From Doryteuthis pealeii (lineage: Eukaryota > Mollusca > Cephalopoda > Myopsida > Loliginidae), in NCBI GenBank assembly GCA_023376005.1, contig CM042147.1, positions 122,152,351-122,216,350 of the forward strand: a stretch of 64,000 bases of DNA, written 5' to 3'. The notes beneath the pieces are model-generated. The model did not search any database. It saw only the letters and a program-made list of their open reading frames with translations, and was not told the origin of the DNA. Made by a program: the position numbers and the translations under genes. This document shows positions 57,046 to 64,000 of the stretch, in pieces (within the stretch, counting starts at the first letter, position 1; each line of letters starts with the position of its first letter).

Positions 57046-58139
57046 GTACAATACATCTTGTAGATGCATACAGGGTGGTCGTCAGTGATGCACTATCTTC
57101 ACGCCCGATTACAGGTTCATGTGCATCATATCGGCTCAGATAGCAACCCCAACTTGAATCCGGTTTCTTCAAGCTGCCACCAGTAAATACATGCTGCTAG
57201 TATTGACATTTTGCTTCAAATAACTTCACAAGAATTCGAACTCTTAAATAGGGAAATCACAGTCAGTTTGAGCCATGTACACATTCAATCTCTCTCTGCA
57301 TGCACACACACACATATATATTTTACTCTCTATCACTTACTCATATATTCTCTCTCTCTCTTACTGTTTCTCTCTCTCTCGCTAACACATTCTCTCTCCT
57401 CTCTCTCTCGCTTTGGTGCATCAATTATCTATGGGTCTCTATGTTTTCTCTTGGCTTATTTAAATTGTGTGCTATTTTTTTCTTCTTACTAATTTTCTTT
57501 TCTTGAAATCTTAAAATCGAGGGAAAAATTATAATCATAATAAAAGGTTTTTTTAAAAAATATTCTTTTTTCGGTGCTTTTTCTAATTTTATGTCCATTT
57601 TTTTTTTTTCTTTTCAAAATAATTTGGTGTGTTTAACTTGATATCTAAAAGGGAATTAATTTCAACAGATAATGAATTGGTTTTGGTTTCAACAATTCAT
57701 TGGTTCCTTCCATTTTAATTTCGATAAATTACAACATTTGTGCATAGGCCAGCATCTGGTTGGCTTGCAGAGGCAGCTTCTTAGACTATCACTTGTGGCT
57801 GGACCCAGAATCAAACAAAATGGTTGATTTAAAAAAAAAAAAAAATTTTTTAATTTTTAAAAATATTTTTTTTTAGGACAAAATTGTCCATTTTGTCTAC
57901 TGACTTTGGGTAGAGAGAGAAAGGAGTTGTGAATCGTCTCCTTTGGGACCCTGGCTAGCCTGAACGCTTTAGTTGATCATTGGATGAAAATGTGTGTTGC
58001 TTTTATGTGGGTTTCGTCCTCTTTGTCTTGTCGGATTATGAAAAAGCTCATTAATCAAGTGTAGGTTCCACTTGACCTGGTGTTAACAAAGTTCACTTGA
58101 TTCAAGTGCTGATGCTGATGCCACATATATCGTTACAAA

Positions 58140-58590
58140 GTACCTCTGAGTCATTGTAAATCAAAATTTACTTCATAGCTGGGGAGAGAAGAGTGGAAAT
58201 TAATGCGTATCCTAAAGGCATTAGCATAAAGTGAAATGCAAGCAGTCTCATCCAGGATTTGAACTTGAGTCGCCGATTCCATTTCCTGGTAATCCTTAAC
58301 TTGTTCCTCGTAAATTCCTACCATAAAATAAACTGAACCCTCATTTTATGTCCATGTTTTTGCAATAAATGTTTTATTTTTCTTGCACCTGTTATTTTAC
58401 AATACTGAATATATTTTCTTTATTTAAAAACATTTATTACAATCATATATATTTTCTCTATTTAAAAACATTTATTGCAAAAACACGGACATAAAAAATG
58501 AGGGTTCAGTTTATTTTATAGAAGGAATTTACGAGGAACAAGTTGAAGATTACCGGTTTCCTATTGATTGTAAGCAACAGTTCCGAGTTA
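58140..58590 (-). mobile_element. R4 SINE with GGTAAT MITE, copy 2
   Basis: Counterpart of 23640-24090. The internal tandem TTTATTTAAAAACATTTATT is shorter and the right target-duplication copy is mutated (GGTTTCCT). Confidence 0.65.
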
Positions 58591-58817
58591 ACATAGACAT
58601 AGAGTAGAGAGAGGGAGAGAGAGGTGGTGAATTGTCTCAGCAGGTGGTTGACCATGCAACTACTGTCTACCAGATGAAAATGCATGTTGCTTTTATGTGG
58701 GTTTCATCCTCTTTGTCTTGTCGGATTCTGAAAAGGCTCCTTAATCAAGTGTAGGTTCCACTTAACCTGGTGTTGGCAAAGTTCACTTGACTCAAGTGCT
58801 GATGCTGACACCTTGTA

Positions 58818-58865
<48 letters not shown>

Positions 58866-59054
58866 AATTCATTTCTGTATAACCAGGCAATTTTGTTTAT
58901 GCGTCTGTCGAGTTAAGAGGGAATGATTTTCATCCATGAGATGATCAAATAATTATGCTGATTAATGAAGCTACGTATGCATCTGTTTGGTGATTTTTAA
59001 CTCAGAAAAAAATGGCACATTGTAGTGAGATGTTTGTTAACACAGTGTTAAAAT

Positions 59055-60100
59055 GTCAAGCCCTAGCACCTATATGATTGTCCTGTCCATACTGCTCTTA
59101 TGGCAACCACCCCAACCCTTTTTATCATATATGTGCTAGAAGATGGTGTCTTGGGTCTGACACTAAACTGCATCTAGTGGTGAGGTTAGATTTCTAGAGC
59201 TCTGGGGAGTGTGGAGTACCTCTTCATTGTTATTACTCCCAGTTCCACTTTAATCTGGAGTGGTAGTACCTGATAGGGTCCCATCTATTGGTTAGATAGA
59301 TCAAAAAATTAGTTTTAAAAATGTGTTTGAAAAAATTTGAATACCCAATCGGAATGAATGAAATAAAAACATCTTCAGCATAAAATAACCCAACAAGGGT
59401 TGATATGTCATTTATTCCAAATGAGGCTTAGAATAGGTTGACTGTATTCCCTACAAAGGGGGGTTCTGAGTATGATACTCTGCAGAGGGGTAAGATTCCC
59501 CCAAATGGGGCCACCTGTTAGCCGTGGGTGGCGACCCGTGATGCTTAAGGATAGAACCCAGGTGGCTGAGCAGTCCATGACTTGCAATATTCCACTTTAG
59601 GCTTTTCTTGGGCTAGATGGGCGGTCGGAGAGGCTCCCTCTGATCAATCAGCTGGCCACGTCAAGCCCTAGCACCAATATGATTGCCCCAACCCTATTGC
59701 TCTTATGGCAACCCCTAATCTTTCTTATCATATGGGTGCTAGAAGGCAGAGGCTGAGGGTCTACATGTCTTGGGAATGACGTTAAACTCTATCTGATGGT
59801 GAGGTTCCAGTTCTGGAGGTTTGGGGGAATGTGGAGCACCCCTTCATCACCATTGCTCACTGGTCCACTCTGACCCAGAGTGGTAGTACCTGTTAGGGTC
59901 CCATCTATAGGTTGAATAGATAAACATGAGTTTATAAACAAAATTGTATTATGCATTAAGAATGAATTTATTTCACAAATTTGTTGGCATTAAATGACCC
60001 ACCGAGGTTGATATGTCGTAAACCAAACCAAACCAGGTTCACTCTAGCCCTGAGTGTTAGTACTTGTTAGGGTCCCATCGATGGGTCAAATAGATTTGTT
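59055..60100 (+). repeat. R2 repeats in tandem, copy 2 of 24560-25595
   Basis: Three R2 pieces as in copy 1. The head of the second is replaced by GTATTCCCTACAAAGGGGGG sequence (59445-59475). Confidence 0.7.
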
Positions 60101-60139
60101 TGAAATTTTTTAGATAAAAATATGTGAAACTATATAAAA

Positions 60140-60372
60140 GTATGTTGGTATCGGCCAGTCAGCGAGGGAGTCTATCCCCTTTTCACTAGTGCTAGACCAA
60201 GGAGATTGTTTTTGCGTCTGAGGTAGAACGCCAAACCTACCATCAGCTCCTTACTTTACCGCACAGATCCCTGTGCTACTCATATGCTGAGTTGGGGAGG
60301 GCCGGTATTGAACTAGAAACCTTGTGGTTTCTAGTTGAACGCTCTACATACTGAGCTAACCTGGCCCTTTAG
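60140..60372 (-). mobile_element. R1 SINE, copy 2 of 25630-25882
   Basis: Same flanks; the 3' end is shortened (TATGTTGGTATCGGCCAG). Confidence 0.8.
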
Positions 60373-60579
60373 ACTGCATGCAATCATATGATTATTATTA
60401 CTTAATAGAATTATTAATGTTAGATAGAAATACTTGATACCATATAACTGTGTACATTATTTATAATAGTAGTTACTTGAAGTTATAATTAATAGATAAT
60501 AAATATAATAATAATAATAATATATTAATAATAAATATATTAATATTTTATATTAATATATTATTATTATATTATATAA

Positions 60580-60581
60580 AT
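60580..60581. other. Empty Helitron insertion site
   Basis: TATATAAA|TATTATGATA without insertion; the same junction in copy 1 carries the 614-bp Helitron at 26129-26742. Confidence 0.9.
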
Positions 60582-60937
60582 ATTATGATATATTATTAAT
60601 ATATTAATGATAAATATAAATATATTAATAATACATATAATAAATAATATTTTTTATACATAATCATTATCACTCATTGAAACCATATAATTGCTTGAAA
60701 AAAAATGACTTTGGCATTAAATAACCCAACAAGGTTTGACATGCCTTAAAACCAACCAACCAACCAAATCATTATTTACAATTAATATCTATCTATCTAT
60801 CTATTACTAAAATTCTCACTGTTTGTGTGTTTAAAGGGATGTGGTATAAAAATTATTAAAAAAAAACTAAATCTTTTTTTGATTTGAAGATAAAGATGTG
60901 CACAGTCAAGGAACTGATAAAGTGTGCAACATTTTGT

Positions 60938-60940
60938 CTA

Positions 60941-60982
<42 letters not shown>
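60938..60982. repeat. (TA)n microsatellite, copy 2 of 27108
   Basis: Preceded by TTTTGTCTAGTG. Confidence 0.95.
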
Positions 60983-60988
<6 letters not shown>

Positions 60989-61862
60989 TAATACAATCAT
61001 TTCTTGGAAATTTTGAGATGAGCCTTGATAACACTGGTTTACAAAGAAATTGAGGCAAGCACAAAAATAGCTGTTTTAACCTAATTTGGGGGTGCTGAAT
61101 TCAGATTTGAAATCCGTTTTTCCTCATCACCTCTAGTTTGAAATGAGACTATTTAAAAGACAGAAAACTAGAGGTGATAGAGCAAAACTGTTTATAAATT
61201 TGAATTCAGCACACCCAAATTAGTAAAAAATACCTATTCACATTCTTACCTCGGACAAAAAATATTTTTTTGTAAACCAGTGTAATTAGTATTATTTGGA
61301 TTATTCAGATTATTGTCCACATCTTCATTGTTATCTGTACTACATTTCGTCCGATTGGACACATAGAACTGTCTTAACCTAACTCATTTATCCACTAGGC
61401 TAAGTGACTGAAGGTTCAATTCTGGTCAGGGGCAGCAGTAACATAGAATAATAATTAACACAGCTTAACACCTGTACCCCAGCTATGGTTAGTGGAATGA
61501 GAACAGAATACCCACATGGACTGAATAAAGGGTTAGGTTCTAAGTCTCGTGATGGCTCCCGATTATGACAAGAAGGTTCCCGAGTCTGAAAAGAAATACC
61601 TGAAGAAGGCCAGAGAGCACATCGTCCGAAACGTATGGATAACAATGAAGATGAGGACAGTAGTACGAATAATACAAATTATTTGGGTCATTTTTTCTAA
61701 GTCTCCTAATGGCTCCCGATTACGACAAGAAGATTCCTGAGTCCGAGAAAGTTCCCAAGTCTGACAAGAAATACCTGAAGAAGGCCGGAGAGCACATCGG
61801 CTGAGACGTTGTACAGATAACAATGAAGATGAGGACAATAGTCTGAATAATTCAAATAATAC
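60983..61862. mobile_element. R3 foldback composite, copy 2
   Basis: Counterpart of 27154-27957 with a Harbinger-like MITE (61032-61282), a shortened left arm, a 37-bp inverted segment (61365-61401) and a duplicated right arm (about 61555-61690 and 61700-61862). Confidence 0.75.
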
Positions 61863-61899
61863 TAGAAATATGTCACTCTTTTTAAATTGTCACCTGTAG

Positions 61900-62235
61900 G
61901 ATGTAAGTGAACTCTAGCAAGTGACCAATTTGTTGGTCTCTCCCTCAACTGCACCCCACCCAAGGGGATTGCAATCTGGGAAGTTAAGTGGCTAGATCTT
62001 AGGGGTAATGTGGCCGCAAAAAAATTTCTGACAGTCAAGACAGGGTTCTCCTGTTTATGTGGCATGGTGCAGTCCTGTTGTCAGATGTAGGGTCTTCAAG
62101 CAGCCACCCTCTTGATCCAGCTCAGCACTACCTCCTCCAGGTGCTTGATGTAGGTCTCAGTGTTGTGTCCAAGTTCATGTGAGAAGATGAATGGAGCCAT
62201 AACATCACCATCGTGAACACCATGATGAGTTTTGG
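61900..62235 (-). pseudogene. Tc1/mariner transposase remnant, copy 2 of 28000-28316
   Basis: Same SHELGHNTETYIKHLEEV segment; reads LSWIKRVAA where copy 1 has RSWIKRVAA. A short inserted piece (GTGACCAATTTGTTGGTCTC) occurs near 61920. Confidence 0.7.
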
Positions 62236-62454
62236 AGGTTTGGGGAATGTGGAGTATCCCTTCATCACCATTGCTCCCTGGTCCACTTTGCCCCGGAGTG
62301 GTAGTACCTGTTAGGGTCCCATCTATGGGTTGAATAGAAAACATGAGTTTATAAACAGAATTGTATCATGCATTAAGAGTGAATTTATTTCACAAATTTG
62401 TTGGCCTTAAATAACCCACCGAGGTTGATATGCCGTAAAACCAAACCAACCAAT

Positions 62455-62700
62455 CAATTCATCTTTGGTGTTGCATGAAGTTTTGTTGGTCTCTTGCTGG
62501 ACTGCACCCCACACATAATAATCAAAGGGGTTGTAATCTGGAGAGTTAAGTGTCCAGATGTTAGGGGTGATATGGTCACAGAAATTTTCTGACTGCCAAG
62601 ACTGGTTTGCACCCCCTAAAAATGTTTTGTCAGTTTCAGAAACTGGAATCTCAATTGAACTGGAACTGGCTTTATTCTTCAAGTTTGAACAAAACTGAAC
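62455..62700 (-). pseudogene. Tc1/mariner remnant, C-terminal, copy 2
   Basis: Same FCDHITPNIW and DYYVWGAV words as 28545-28725, with R2 between the two remnants as in copy 1. Confidence 0.7.
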
Positions 62701-63728
62701 CAATAATGTACTGTAACAAGCACATGGATACACAGGAATCGTATTGTTATAATAATAATTACTTGTTGAAGTCTTAAAACTTATTGAAATTTAAATGTTT
62801 ATTTGAAAAGTGACTTTGTAAGTAGTCAAATGTGTTTTTGATGTTCTAAGTATTTATTCTGTTTTGGTTTGATTTTATTTATTTCATGCCTTCTCTCCGC
62901 TCTCTCCCCAACTATGGGTAAAATAGTATGTATTTACCCTACCCCTCTACCACAGTTTAAGCAGAGTAAGTTTTGTTCCTGACCTCCTACCAAGCCGGAT
63001 TGACACAATGATTTTTTAACATGGGGCATCACACACAATGGCCAGTGTAAAAATTGTGTGATCCTTTCAGCTTTCCCTTTTTAGGGTGCCTCAAGCATGG
63101 GGAAATAATCTCAGCCCTGCTACTTTTAGACAGGGGGAAAGGTGTTGCCTGAGGGGGGGGGACAGACTCCTGGGACCTTGCGATTTATTTTATCTTACTG
63201 GTCCAGAGGCTGGTTTGAATTCAGCTTTCCTTCTAGACTGGTTACCATACCAAAACTAAAGAGCCCAATCTGTCCTACTATTTACCCATAGCTAGGGGGA
63301 GAACAGATGACCATTAGTATAGCATTGTAATTTTTTGTGGGCTATTTAGTCTTGGTATGAGAAGGTAAGCTAAGCTCTGAATCCAATCAGCAATATTCTG
63401 CTTAAAAATGTATCTTGTGTTAAATCCTGCCTATGGCAAAAGGTTTGGGTAAATACATACTTTGTTTTATTTGTCTATTTGTCTAAGTTTAGTCCTTAAC
63501 TCTGCGAGTCTCTCTTTTAGTGAACAAAAACTTAATTGTGAACTTTTATGAAGATATTAGGGCAGTTATAAGTGATTTTTATTTTGTTTTGCAGACCAAT
63601 TTGATGGTGTAGTGTGCTTATGGTCTTGTGCCAGGCTCAGCGAATCTTTCACCAATTGTTAGAATAAATCTCACCTTTTCCGTTCTTTCTGCCTCTTTCT
63701 TTTGTCTCCCTCTATCTATCTCTCTGTC

Positions 63729-63735
63729 ATGTGTG

Positions 63736-63793
<58 letters not shown>
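63729..63793. repeat. (TA)n microsatellite, long allele
   Basis: About 60 nt of TA preceded by TGTGTGTATG; copy 1 (29804-29836) has about 32 nt. Confidence 0.95.
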
Positions 63794-63797
<4 letters not shown>

Positions 63798-64000
63798 TGC
63801 CATATGTAGATCTCTCTCACTGTCGTGTGTGTGTGTATAGATAGATTGAGAGAGAGATAAAATGATATGACAAACACATGTTGTTTAATTGAATTTATTT
63901 TTACAAAGAGAGAAACAGAATATTTAAAATACTCTCTGTTTCTCTCTTGAAGAATCCGGATTAAAAACATTCACATCTTAAAACGGTCACAATTATCATT

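Larger units (their letters stand above)
39188..64000 (+). repeat. Direct duplicated block, copy 2
   Basis: Colinear with 5238-30038. The first 1.5 kb (to about 40.7 kb) has many single-base losses that look like uncorrected read errors, for example missing bases in the R2 head at 39953-40070. Beyond that the copy is clean and differs from copy 1 as alleles would. It carries its own GMDS exon B and lacks exon A. Individual elements are annotated below only where they differ or are of interest. Confidence 0.92.

Noticed and set aside
56531..57063. Long open reading frames of 150-170 codons rich in Leu, Ser and His
   Set aside because: They are translations of CT, CA and CTCTTT microsatellites; several frames are open at once and no domain is visible.
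5238..64000. A genuine tandem segmental duplication of the GMDS intron
   Set aside because: Cannot be excluded from sequence alone, but the 100-N join between low-quality ends, the fold-back arm and the frame-breaking second exon make unmerged haplotypes more likely.

Overview
This window looks like repeat-packed, AT-rich intronic DNA from an animal nuclear genome. The only gene I can support is GMDS (GDP-mannose 4,6-dehydratase) on the + strand, seen as two short exons with good splice sites: exon A at 4441-4485 (15 codons) and exon B at 14248-14335 (29 codons plus one base). The introns are crowded with tRNA-derived SINEs, foldback elements, MITEs, Helitrons, decayed LINE and mariner fragments and long TA, CT and poly-T tracts. 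From memory of similar repeats, and from the protein (close to protostome GMDS), I lean towards a mollusc, possibly a cephalopod. That is inference only.

The large-scale layout is dominated by what I read as assembly structure. (1) 1-32973 is one contig. (2) 32974-39069 is an almost spacerless inverted copy of 27010-32973 that carries many private small errors and a burst of poly-T; it stops at a 100-N gap (39070-39169). (3) 39170-64000 repeats 5238-30038 in direct orientation, beginning with an error-rich stretch up to about 40.7 kb and then running as a clean copy with SNPs and discrete insertions and deletions. The simplest reading is two haplotype contigs placed end to end, the first ending in a fold-back read. 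A true tandem copy would put two 88-nt exon B copies in the gene, and one of them would break the reading frame.

The doubled region is useful because it gives filled and empty versions of several elements: a 614-bp Helitron (26129-26742) against its exact empty site at 60580/60581; a 369-bp hAT-like MITE (53593-53961) present only in the second copy; a 37-bp micro-inversion (27605-27641 against 61365-61401); and contraction of an AT-rich minisatellite.

Repeat family labels used below (my own): R1, tRNA-like SINE with head TTAGCTCAGTCGGTAGAG; R2, a repeat of about 570 bp ending GTTGATATGCCGTAAAAC; R3, foldback family with arms carrying ACTATTGTCCTCATCTTC; R4, tRNA-like SINE with GTAATGGTTAGTCATAGG; R5, GC-rich retroposon with CTCAAGGGGGGCGCC; R6, tRNA-like SINE with GGTTCAATCCTGGTC; R7, repeat carrying ATCAAGTGTAGGTTCCACTT. 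No rRNA gene, CRISPR array, prokaryotic operon or complete transposase gene was seen, and I found no undescribed protein-coding system.
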